Made by a program: the position numbers and the translations under genes
The notes under the pieces: model-generated
The model's database searches: none
Seen by the model: only the letters and a program-made list of their open reading frames with translations
What the model was told of the DNA's origin: nothing
Shown here: positions 32,406 to 43,010 of the stretch, one piece after another
Layout of the letters: every line of letters starts with the position of its first letter
Position numbering within the stretch: position 1 is the stretch's first letter
NCBI GenBank assembly: GCA_019022495.1
Contig: JAFEKR010000026.1
Span: forward strand, 496,001 to 560,000
Origin: Epichloe hybrida
Taxonomy: Eukaryota > Ascomycota > Sordariomycetes > Hypocreales > Clavicipitaceae
Direction: 5' to 3'
DNA: 64,000 nt

Positions 32406-35400
32406 ATGCCCAGTAGGTGCCGCCCTTTTTTTTTTTACCTCCGTCAACAACTTGTCCATCTGTTGCATGTGCGTCAGCAATGCGTGTTGTGAGGAAACAC
32501 ATCGATTGACCAGATGCTGCAGGCAAGAAGGACAAGAAACATGCAAGAGAAAATGGTGGAATATCAGCCGCGGTGAACAAGCAGCAAGCTGCTGCCAAGC
32601 TCTCGTGAGTTCCTTGCTTCCCCCCCCCCCCCCTCCTCAGAACCTCCTGCCCCGTCACCGGTACATTTGACTGACCGTGGTCTTTTTTTTTTTTTTGTCG
32701 TCATGAACAGCAGTAGCTACGAAAACAGGGCCCACGACGGCAGCAGCGCCACTTCCAACAAAAGCCAAAGCCCTTCCGAAGCCTCATCTCCCGCCGTCAA
32801 CACACCGGAGATCAAACCCTCTCTCGCCGACCATGGACATGACGTTGCTGCGTCGCCGCTGCTTGACGCATTGTCTGCTACTTCGGCTTCTCCAAATACT
32901 GCTCCCAGCCTGACCAACGAGTGGACCAAGACCATCATGGCTGGTTCTCCTGGCAACCTCATCAATCTCACAAGCGAGTCGCCGCCGACACAACCTTCGT
33001 CTTACGAGGATGCCACCAGGCTGCAGAAAGGCTGGGCTGCAGCTCAGCGTCCCTTGATGAGCCCATCTCCGGCTTCTCTTTCCCCGCCAAGCAGCAACCG
33101 GCGACCTCTCAGTTTCCAGTCGGACACGCACTTTCCTATCGCGGGCACACCGCCGAGATCTACCGGTGCTGCAGCACGTCGACGAAGCTCCCTTTATTCA
33201 CAGTTCAACCCTCCCCAGGCCGCGAACCACCCCCATCATCAACCACCTCTTCCTCACCAACCACAGTCCCATTTCTACGGTGCCCAAGATCTCAACTTGA
33301 CCATCACGGCGCAGTCCGGCATGAGGGCCGGTGATCAAGGGTACTTTTTCGGGTTTGACAGGCTCCCTGCCGAGAATGGACCGCCGTCTGCAAAGTCCGA
33401 AAAGGTGGTCTTGGCGGGCTATCAGGGTGGACTGCAGGTCTATGCTGTGAGCAGGAAGGGAATCGAACTGGTTGCCGGTCTGAAAGGCCTGCGTGGCGGC
33501 GTGCACCATGCAAAGATCCTTCCCTGGACCCTGAGCAACAACAACCAAGCCTCAGCCAACTTTCCTCTTGTGGCCGTGGTCGTGCATGGGCCCGTCTTAC
33601 CGTCGCCGTCAACCGATTTTGGCCGTGGTCGACACGACGCTGCATCTGGTGCGACGCCAGACGGCAGCGCGAGTCCCCGGCCCGGCAGCTATGCTCATTC
33701 AGAGGCCTTTGCAGCTCGAGCCGTACCGCCAATCCGCTTCTACCAAACCTCGGTGGAAATATACTCGCTCAAGACCAACAAGCTGATCGACGTTCTGCTG
33801 CAGGCGCCCAAATTGCCCATCAACACAGAGGTTTCTCTGTCAAGCCCCTTGTTCCAACCTCCCAGTCCTAGTGGAGCATTCAGTGTGAAGGCGGACGCTG
33901 GGACCATCGCCATCAGCTCCGGTGTAACAGGAGAATGCTGGATATACAGACAGCTTCTTGATCCACGGAATGCGCACACGTTCGCCTGCGCGGGAAAGTT
34001 GTGGACAACCGTGCAACAAAGCCATCGAGCCGAGTTCATGGAAGAGGCTGATAAGAACAGCGTGCCCTCGTCCTCTTCTCCTGCCGCCCCTTACCGGTCA
34101 ACTCCTCAGATGCCCATTCTCTCGTTGAATGGACGGTGGATCGCATACTGCCCATCCAACCCGTCATCACAGCCATCTCTGAGAGCACACATTCCGGTCC
34201 CTACGCTGGGACGAGCGCCAGGTGTCTCCTCCATGGCACCGCCCCATCCTCCTGCGCCATCGTCTGGCGTGGAACTGCCCATATCAGATAGCATGATGAA
34301 CAAATTCATGCGGGAAACCACGCAGGAACTGATCTCGGGCATGAAGTGGGTTGGGCAACAAGGCTTACAGGCCTGGAACTCGTACTGGAGCCAGCCACCC
34401 AGTTCTCAGACGCAACAGCAACAGGCTAGATCACCCCCGAGCCAGTGGAATACTGCTGCATCTTCGAGGGCCCCCGCTGCAGATCCGTCATCACAATTCC
34501 CACCTACGCATGGGGCATCCGGATTCGCCTCCTCGGGCACGCGCACAGTCAAGGATCCCGGGCTCGTGTCCATCCTTGACGTTGAGATGCTGCCCGTGTC
34601 AACCACGATTCATCCTTTTGCGACCTTCGCCACACCTCTTGGATGCAGCTTCGTCTCCTTCTCGCCATCATCCCTGGCTCTCTTCACGGCAAGCACGAAG
34701 GGCGATGTGCAGACTGTATGGGACCTCCTCCGCCTTCAGCATACCAGCTCGTCTCCCCTGCAGACGTCATTAGCGCAACATGAGGCTATCGGGTCCCAAG
34801 TCCGGCAAATCGTCCAATTCTCCAGAATGACTGTTGCTAGAATTGTGGAGGTTGCTTGGTCCGAACCTCATGGGGATCGCCTGGCGATGGTCACTGAGAG
34901 GGGCACCGTGCACTTGCTCGATATGCCCTTTAGCTCTTTCATGTGGCCGCCTCCCCGCCGTCGCAAGGTTGCGCAAAACTCCTGCGCAGAAGCTGCAGAA
35001 CAGCCCAGCTCGGCGGTATCCATCGCATCGGGTGCTCTTGGGGCGGCGTACCAGGCCGCCATGCCCTTCGTTTCGCGTTCACGCCGCAGCAGCAGCAACA
35101 CTGTCTCACCGTCTGCCGGAACGACGCTCCGGGATTCTGCCGCGCAAGGCGGCCGAGTGATTGCAGCCAGCATCAGCCATTCTTTGGGTAAAACAGGGAC
35201 GGCTATCAGCCAGCTCCGGCATACGGGGGAGAATCGTGTTTCGCTACCCTCGAGTATCATGGTGCCTTCGGCCGCGTGTGTCTCGTGGTTCAGGGGACGG
35301 AGAACCCAGTCACTCTTCTCCATCGGACGTGGCATGGTGCGCGCATTCCCGTGCAGGACACGAGTATCGGCAACAGTCCCCGGCAAGAAGGTTTCGAGGG

Positions 35401-36092
35401 CAAACATGTACAAGGATTTCAAAATTCCTCTCCTCCCGGATGATGTCGTTGCGCCGCTCATCCGTCAGATCATGGAGCTTGGAGCCGCAGACGAGTACTT
35501 GGAGTTGTCGGAAGCCGATATGGAGGCTGGAAATACATTGACCCTCAAACCGCCACGTACAACGACCGGCCCCCGGCACGGGCTGGATGCCACAATTCCT
35601 CAAGCTGAGATAGAATCGAGCGCGCCGTATCAGCCCTTCCACACGGACCGCCGAGTTGCTTTGTGCGAGTATGGTCGAGTAGACTCTGCTTCTGTGCTTC
35701 TTGCCAACACGGGCCTCGAGGACAACGAGCCTTCGACGACCAAGAAGAAGAAGAAGAAGAAGAAGATGATGATGATGATGAATAGGCAAGGTGAAGAGTC
35801 TTGTTTGATCGGGGATGTGGCATCTTCATCTGCATGGGCATTTGGTCAAGAGATTCCCTCTGTGCAACTTGACCTCGGTGTTCCTTCAGCCAGCGACGAG
35901 GAATTTGACGGACCAGATGATCACATGGCCTTGCCGCAGTCTGCAATGGAGCGGGTCATGCAGTACGGGGACGCAGAGCAGATCGTGGTGACAACGAGAC
36001 GGAGACGGGGCGGGCGCCAGGGTGATGTCGATGAAGACGGCTTCTTTGAGGATGACTGCGAAGTACTCGATTTCGCCGATCAGCGAGTCTAG
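32406..36092 (+). CDS. BCAS3-domain WD40-like protein
   Basis: Three exons, 32406-32412, 32523-32604 and 32711-36092, encode 1156 residues. The first exon is 7 nt (ATG CCC A), and the next two join in frame to give MPSKKDKKHARENGG then AAVNKQQAAAKLSSSYENRA. After a disordered Ser/Pro-rich region comes a WD40-type propeller interrupted by insertions: KVVLAGYQGGLQVYAVSRKG, HHAKILPW, SIRFYQTSVEIYSLKTNK-like strands, LNGRWIAYCPSNPSS, FVSFSPSSLALFTASTKGD and DRLAMVTERGTVHLLDMPF. This is the layout of fungal BCAS3-domain proteins; the human BCAS3 partner PHAF1 acts at phagophores. A coding microsatellite near residue 1038 gives eight Lys then five Met. The C-terminal tail is acidic. Exon 1-2 structure is inferred from frame and splice sites and needs transcript support. 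Confidence 0.85.
35742..35780 (+). repeat. Coding (AAG)8(ATG)5 microsatellite
   Basis: Eight AAG codons run directly into five ATG codons inside the BCAS3-like reading frame, producing Lys8-Met5. It lies in a poorly ordered part of the protein. Confidence 0.95.
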
Positions 36093-36675
36093 CTGCGAAG
36101 GCGATTCTGACGCTGCGCGGCGGGATGTGAGATGCAAACTCTGCGTGGGTTAGCACATTGAGATGCATGGCGAGGGGCGAAGCAATGATGATGGCCTCGC
36201 TCCGGAAAATGTGGACAAACGAACAACCACACGCCCACATGCAGACGTTGGTGGCTCGGCTCGAATCGCAGTATGCCTGGCTGTCCTTCTGCTGCCAGTT
36301 TTTTTTTTCGTCGATTCGCGCTACTTGTTTGGCTGGGTTGGTCCCAGTTCTAAAGTAGCTGGTGCTTGAGTATTATTTATCAAGGCATTGTTGGAATGTC
36401 AACCACTTCTGCGACATTATATATATGTTGAATATAAACGTGGCTCTTTCACGAGACAAACAAGTACATAAACATACCTTAATGCCTCATTTTCCTATAC
36501 GCTAGGTAGATGAGATGTGTTTCCGCCAAGCCCAATTTTTTTTAGTTTTTTTTAATATTCCCATCATTTGCCACGTGACAGAGAATCCTGTTATTCCTCG
36601 GAAAACGAATACCTCTTATTGCCCACTCCGTAGTGTACAATGTGCATCGTCGTCAACGGCACGCGCGCGCGCGTC
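36093..36675. other. Convergent 3' intergenic region, 583 bp
   Basis: It lies between the BCAS3-like stop and the DPM2 stop. It includes an AT-rich patch (ATATATATG near 36418-36430), an ACTCCGTA motif at 36625-36632 and an alternating CG run (about 36661-36673). Confidence 0.6.
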
Positions 36676-37097
36676 TCAGTTCTTCTTCTTGGCCGCCGCC
36701 TTGGCCTTGGCGGCCTTTTTCCGATTACTCCTGATCATGACCATGCCCAGAAAAGACCCTACGACAGCGGAGCCGAGAAGCACGAGGATGACGGGGATGC
36801 GAATGGCCCATTGGCGGGGGAGGAAGAAGTTTTGGAGGGGGTGGGCGTGGTCGACGAAGGGCTAGGTTAGGGAACGTGGTCAGTTTTTTGATTGTGCGGC
36901 TCGTGCTCGTAGTCGCTTGCTCGCCGTGGGGGTTGACACGAACCATGAGGAGAGTCCAGATGCTGTAGTAGAGGAATACGAAGGAGGCGGCCACGAGCAT
37001 GGCGAGACCGATTAGTTTGTCGATCTAGGGGGATGTTAGCTTGGTTGAGAGCGGGGGGTGTTTATGGGGGGGGATGGGGGGTTGTTTCTGGTACCAT
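36676..37097 (-). CDS. DPM2: Dolichol-phosphate mannosyltransferase subunit DPM2
   Basis: Exons on the minus strand: 37097-37095 (only the ATG), 37024-36944 and 36861-36676, encoding 89 residues. Two membrane helices are seen: IDKLIGLAMLVAASFVFLYY and RIPVILVLLGSAVVGSFLGM. They are linked by PFVDHAHPLQNFFLP, and the tail MIRSNRKKAAKAKAAAKKN is strongly basic. This is the classic DPM2 pattern: the small ER subunit that stabilises the DPM1 catalytic subunit for GPI anchor, O-mannose and N-glycan synthesis. The first exon is inferred from the acceptor CCCCTAG|ATC and an upstream ATG|GTACCA. If that is wrong, the internal methionine at residue 9 is the alternative start. Confidence 0.88.
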
Positions 37098-37706
37098 TGT
37101 TGAGACGCAGGTGGGCGAAACGGCCGGACTGGAAATGGGTGATTGTGATGGAGGAGGAAGCTTTGGGGTTGATTGAGGGTTGGTGATGCACGGACAATAG
37201 TATTACACGGTGGTCGGAAAAGTTATTAGGGAGCGAGATATGTAAGAGAGTTGGGGCGCGTGTGGCTTGGGGGTTTAGGAGGGGTGTGGCTGGGGGGATT
37301 TTTTTTTTTTTTTTTTTTTCCAATACGCCTTGTTGATGCGTCACGCCATGAGCTTGTAGACGTGATCCGAGTGTGCCGCATAAATAAGCTCACCGCGTGA
37401 CTTCTGGGGACGTATTAATTCATCGAAAAGTCGAACTCGTATGACCGAAGGATTTCCAGGCGGAGAGTTTGTCCGGAAGGGAAAACGAGTGGCAGCCAGG
37501 TTATCTATCTGCGCGGGAAAAGTGGAAGAGCTCCGAGAAAGCGGGCGAGTTCCATGGCACTCACTCAGTTCATTCATGTAAAAAGTAACAGTTCTCTTGC
37601 TGATCAATACAACGGAAATAATAAAATACATCCAGGCACAAGGTAGTGTGATGCGCATTGAAAACAAAAAATACGGAAAATGCTAAAAAAGAAATAGAGG
37701 CTAGTG
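37098..37706. other. Intergenic between DPM2 and tRNA-iMet
   Basis: Contains a long T run at about 37300-37320 and G-rich stretches near 37050-37080 and 37255-37295. No gene is seen. Confidence 0.5.
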
Positions 37707-37778
37707 TAGCAATTACACGTTTCGATCGTGTGACCTCCGGGTTATGAGCCCGGCGCGCTTCCACTGCGCCAAATTGCT
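37707..37778 (-). tRNA. Initiator tRNA-Met (CAT)
   Basis: A 72-nt cloverleaf on the minus strand without an intron. The 7-bp acceptor stem AGCAATT/AATTGCT is perfect, the D stem is GCGC/GCGC, and the anticodon stem-loop is CCGGG-CTCATAA-CCCGG with anticodon CAT. The T stem is ACACG/CGTGT. Initiator hallmarks are all present: A1:U72 pair, three G:C pairs below the anticodon loop, and a T loop ATCGAAA with A54 and A60 in place of the usual T54. The discriminator base is A. It works in translation initiation with eIF2. Confidence 0.97.
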
Positions 37779-38342
37779 TTATTTGCTGATGGAGGGTGCC
37801 CCTCTTATTGCTATATATAAATGTATTCACGGGCAACCCATGCCGAAAACCTGCCCGATTAGGCCGTATGCCAAGAGGACCGACGGCGGCTGTATTGAAT
37901 TTTTCTAGATGCATCTTACTACTGGTTCTTTCATTCTTAAGTCAACTGTCTGCATCACTCGCAAGGCTACACAGTGGGAGCGCCATGTTCTCAAAAAGAC
38001 TCTGATTTAAACGCTATCGCTACTTTGGAGAATATGTTGGATCACGTAACGTCTGCAACAACACCATCATTCCTTGCGGACGCTGCTCGCTTTCGTGCTC
38101 AATGAGGGAGGGGGAGGGGGGGGGCGGGTATCCGATGCATCTGCTTCTGTCCTTGATCACACTCTGAGCGAATAGAAATAGAAAAAAGCCTCTTCAAACA
38201 TATCAGGCAATGGAATAGTGCTCGCACGGCAACACACAAGAAAAATGCAAAAAGATGATGTTTTGGGAATCCGAGCCAGACTCGAAGATTCTCGGTGGCC
38301 GTGCAGAAAGGGCATGGCCGATAGGGTTGGGAATAGAACGCC
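37779..38342. other. Intergenic, 564 bp
   Basis: It is downstream of the Munc13-like stop and upstream of the tRNA. A G-rich run (GAGGGGGGGGGCGGG-like) sits at about 38105-38128. No gene is seen. Confidence 0.5.
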
Positions 38343-41300
38343 CTACCTCTTGGGTAGGGTTTTTCTTCCAAACTGTCCTGCGCCTCCTCCTGTATGCCAT
38401 CCTTGATTCACGCTATTTTTTACAATGAGCGCTGCAGCTGCCGTGGCTGCCTGGCGTTCGCGCTGGCGGTGTCGCTCTTTCAAGTAGTGCGCTGCCTCCG
38501 GTCTCATCCTCAGAATGCGCAGAATCATATCGTCGCTGGGGTCAGCCTGAGCTTCATGCCTTTTAGCCTCCTTAGCTTTCCGCATGGTCCCCAGGTTGCG
38601 GCTCATCATGATGGTCTTGCCACGTCGGACGGTACCCATGCTTGCAAACGCACCTGCGCCTCCAAAGGTGGCGCCGAACGTAGCTGGAGCGGATAGCCGG
38701 TGCTGCTGGGTTTGTTGTTCGAGTAGTGCTTGCTGAGCCCGCTGCGCTGTCGCTGCCGCCATCCTCTCTGATTCTCTAATCAAGTTATGACTGTCCTCAA
38801 AGTAAAAAAAGGCGAGAGACGCAAGCTCGTGCCACTTAGGCGACTTCAACACCTCGGCGCGTACGCCCAGCTGCTCGCCAGAATGCTCGTCTTTGGCGTT
38901 GAAGAAGGCGAACAGCATGTCCAGCCAATGATAGACGACATCCAGCTCCTTTCTCGTCAATGGCTTCTGGGTTGACGGCTTGTCGGAGAGGGGAGGCACT
39001 AAGAGGTTCTCCATGGTCATGAGAACCTCCTTCCACAGACGAGTCATGACCGCAATCATTGTTGCGTCTGTCAGCGTCTGCTTCATGATGGCAAAGTTCT
39101 CGTCAAAGTAGGCAAGAAGACGCGTTAATGCGCCTTCTATTTGATTTGGCGTGCCCGTTGGCATCGTCGAGGCTCGCTTCTTCCAGAGACTCGTCATTGA
39201 TGCGCCGATGCCCCCGGTTCCCAGGAGACTGCGCAGTGTCTCCCGAGACAAGGTCGCGCTGATTTGCGTCGTGAGCTGTGCGGGAAAAGTGTCAGTAGAT
39301 GAAACACAGAGAAGAAGGTTCTATTGCGAAAAGTGGATGGGACGAACCTTGTCTGTAATCTTGCGCACCATATCCCTTTCGGTTCTCTTGAGATGACGGA
39401 AAGCCTTGCCAAAATGGAACTGGATGTCATCGCGTTCTCCTTCCATACTGACTCGGATGAGGAGGCGTCCTTGCGAATCCAATTCCAACCAAAACTCTCG
39501 TGGCAGATAGTCACTGAAATGCAACGGATCCAACTTCAACGAGGTTCGCCCAACGTAGTCGTGATCACCAAACGTATCGTAGTCCCACACAGTGGCAATG
39601 ACATTAACTGACCCCTGAACTGTGACATCAAACGATTCGTCCCATCGAGGATTGAGATTCCGGTAGATGATGCGAGTCTTGTGCAGTCGCTTCTGATACT
39701 CGTCGCCAAACACGACATAAGGGTCGCTGTACCCACTAGAGTCGCATGCCTTTAGATCTTCAGCCTCGACAACTTTGATGGTGAAGGTGTACTTGCTTGG
39801 CTTCCGAATATTCTTCTTGGGACCATCGATCTGCTCAAGAAGTGCGGCACAAGCTTCCGAATTCATACTTGTCTCCAGCTTATCCAACTCTTGCATAGCG
39901 TACTCGACATTGTTGAGTTTTACAAACGACTGCGGGCTTCTGTTAGTAAGGAGTCGTTTCGAACCGACATCTGCCGGGGTTTTTTTTTTGACTGCTCACC
40001 TCGGGATAAAAGTGGAAAGGCTCGGCCCTTTCCTTGTTGCTCCATGCATCCTTTGCAAGCTGCATCCACTTTTCCTGAGTTGATCTGTTCTGAGCGGCCA
40101 GCTCTTCTGCCGAGGGGCGATCCATTTCCTTCGCAAAACGTTGTTCAACAATGTCACAGTAATGGCCAATTCCAGTCGCAATGCTTCGTGAAAGTGCCGT
40201 CATGAACCGTGCATGGTGTTCATCATTGTCCCACTGCAAAGAAAAGACGGTATCCACGGTCTGATTGAAAAGCATGAAGAGATCGATGATGGACACACTA
40301 TGTCGTTCAGAGTCAAGCGGAATTTGCTCTGGATCTTGGGTCCGGACCTGGAACTGATCATGTTTGATCGCCTGCTCCACAAAGTCGGCCATTCTGACCT
40401 CGGCGGCATGAATCCAGCGCCACACAAAGCCTACGAGGAGATTCTCGATGTTGAACTCGAACGGCACTTGAGGAAGAGATTCCAGATGAATCCGCCGGAT
40501 CTCAACCAGCTCCTTGTACAATTCGAATCCGTCCTGGATAGCGAGCTCTTCGCCAGACTCGTTTGCACTGGCCAGGATAGCCTCAATGACCGCCCCAGCG
40601 TCCTTCTCGAAACTCGGGAAAATTTCCTGTACGAGTATCGATAGCGGGTTGACTCCCATGATTTCCATGTTGTTCTTGTATCGTTTTCTTATGCGTTCGC
40701 AGAGCTTTGTCACGGACTTGCCCAGCTTCACTACGTGGACAAAATCCCAGTCCTCCTTGTGGGCTGGGATTTCCTTTTGCATGTAATCCCGGTAGACATC
40801 CGCCGCCCTCTGGCATAGTCCCTGAGTGAGATGGTCCGAGAACTCCTCCGCAGCGCTGGGCCGGGGAGAGAATGTCGGGTCGCTCCCAATATGGTTTTCA
40901 AGGAGAAACATGACGGCTGCAATATTTGGCGGTTTGGAATCATAGCACTGCTCCATGAGATCATACAGCTCCCTCAACAAAGCGTCGTGCAGAGTATGGA
41001 AGGTCTGCTGGTAAACTGCAAAGTCATGCACCGTCCATCTGCTAGACTCAATCTCATTGAGCGGCGTCGCATGATGAGTAATATGAGGTGCCTTTTTTAC
41101 TTCCGGCAAGGGTGATTTGACAAAATCGAAAATGGTGTCCAGCTCCTCGGGAACAATTTCCTGATCCAAGAACTTCCGAGCCGCCACTTCGAGTAGCGCA
41201 ATCAATCTTGAGAACTGGGGGACTCGCCACCGCACGCAAAGCTCCGTCAAAAACTCCATGGACTGCTTTGACAGGGGTTGATATTCCAACGCTGGGTCTG

Positions 41301-42612
41301 CATGCAGTTGATCATAAGTAACTGCGTGCTGCAGAATGTACTTGTAGAACTCCCTCGGCTCTGGCGGAATGAAGGTGTAAATGGTCTCCTCGACAGCTCG
41401 TATGCTGCTCGGCTCGTTGCCGATACTGAGATTTGCGAGACCAGCAGCAAATTCAAACGAGAAGGATCCGTCTTCTTGTGAAGGTGAAGATATGGCGCGA
41501 CCGAGGTCGGCATATGCCTGTTCGGTGGCATACGTGGATTGCGGCCTGCTGGGTAATGGTTTCTCGAATGTGCCCGTTGAGGTTTTTGCCAAGTCCGGTT
41601 TGGCTGTCAGAATATCGAGCATCATGTGAGACAAGTGCGGCGCCTCAGATTTCTTCCATTCCTGAAAGGCATCTTCCACATCAAAGTCATGACTCCTCAA
41701 CGCACCAGGCATGTCAGAGTTGAGCCTGTGTTGATAAGACTTGAGATCCCTGAGGGCAGCTTCCTCGGTCCACACCTGCCGGTTGTCGTTGATCTCGGAC
41801 TGAATATCAGACAAGCTCATACCGAATATACCTGCTACAACCTGGACCATCGGCATATCCTTGACATCATAACTCAGAGGCACAACAACCTCTATGGTTG
41901 TGCCTTTTCCGTCCTGGCCGTTGTCCACCAAATTCTGGTCATTTGTCAAGAGCTTGTTTTCCAAAGAACTGAGTCTTGATATCAGCTCTGCGCGGTCTTT
42001 TTCATGGCCATGGTCGCGCAAAAGCTTTGTCGTAAGCCTGACAAACATGGCGAGATGGCGATCCGGGAGTAGCTTCCATGAATCGTCGTCGGGAGCTCTG
42101 CCCTTTTGAGCTGCCTTAGTGGCAGATGAGTAAAATATGAGAACCAGCGGCTCGAATTTCCTTTCCTTGAATGTTTTCTGAAAGTTCTTATCGGAAAACG
42201 CCGTGTACGCTTCGGCAAAACTCCTCTTGACGGCAGCGTCATTGAAACCGGGGAGGGTCTCGCTTCCCCTCAGAACACCGCCGACACGGTCGAGAAGCTG
42301 AGTGGCAATGTTGCTCGGCAGTTTTAAGCTTGTAGAGCTCCCTGAAATATACTCTTGAACAAGCTGGCCGACACTCGTGTGCGATCGAGCTGGCTGTTTC
42401 GGCGCGGGGACATATTGCTTGCGTTTCGCTCGAGGTTGCAAGAGATAGTGCAGGTAGGCGGTGCGTAGGGCAAAGCTTCGTGCTTCCTCGTGCTCGACAA
42501 CAATATGCTGGTGACGGGCAGCCCGTGAAGCCGCCCTGCTCTTGGAAATATCCTTGCTACTGCTCTTGACGCGGCGACTCGGCGTCAGAGATTTCCGAGA
42601 GGCTGTCGACAT
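38343..42612 (-). CDS. Munc13-like C2 domain protein (MHD1-C2-MHD2)
   Basis: Three exons on the minus strand: 42612-40000, 39929-39348 and 39275-38343, encoding 1375 residues. The N-terminal part is basic, then a DUF810-like/MHD1 region (about 550-870) contains FVHVVKLGKSVTKLCERIRK and LVGFVWRWIHAAEVRMADF. A C2 domain at about 930-1030 has YTFTIKVVEAEDLKACDSSG, YSDPYVVFGDEYQKR, NPRWDESFDVTV and IATVWDYDTFGDHDYVGR, with the calcium-binding Asp residues kept. The MHD2 region follows (RLLAYFDENFAIMKQTLTDA, VLMTMENLLVPPL). The relatives are S. pombe Git1 and Ync13, which act in glucose/cAMP signalling and in vesicle fusion at division sites. The last 60 residues are basic and Ala-rich. A role in exocytosis is inferred from the family. 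Confidence 0.9.
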
Positions 42613-42860
42613 GATGACGATTGTGTTCGGCCGTGGCGACGTTGGTCGGCGGATTCGGCAGATTGGTCAGAGGGCGACTTGAAGCCCAATGCTAGACGGA
42701 GTGCACGAGCTCATGACCAGTCAAAATACGGAGAAGAGCACAGGAATCCAGAACAGAAGAGATGAGTGGAGTGCGAGCAACATGCGTCGAAAAGGAGGGC
42801 GAGCAATTGTCCTGTTTCGGTGAAACCAAGCAAGCCCCTCGGCCTCGGGCTGGTTGTGGC

Positions 42861-42890
42861 AGGTCGTGGTAGGTCGTGGTAGGTCGTGGT
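42861..42890. repeat. 10-bp tandem repeat AGGTCGTGGT, 3 units
   Basis: Three exact copies, preceded by a diverged copy (TGGTTGTGGC) in the same register. Confidence 0.95.
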
Positions 42891-42950
42891 ACATAATACG
42901 AAGGAAACGTCAGTTGAAGTCGTCTTCGTTGGTGGCTGGCTCCTTGTCAC

Positions 42951-43010
42951 CTTGTGGCTCCTTGTGGCTCCCTGTGGCTCCCTGTGGCTCCCTGTGGCTC
43001 CCTGTGGCTC
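42951..43010. repeat. 10-bp tandem repeat CYTGTGGCTC, 6 units
   Basis: Two CTTGTGGCTC units followed by four CCTGTGGCTC units, all in the same 10-bp register. Confidence 0.97.

Noticed and set aside
40213..40644. 143-codon open frame antisense to the Munc13-like gene
   Set aside because: It is a shadow of the well-supported minus-strand coding sequence.
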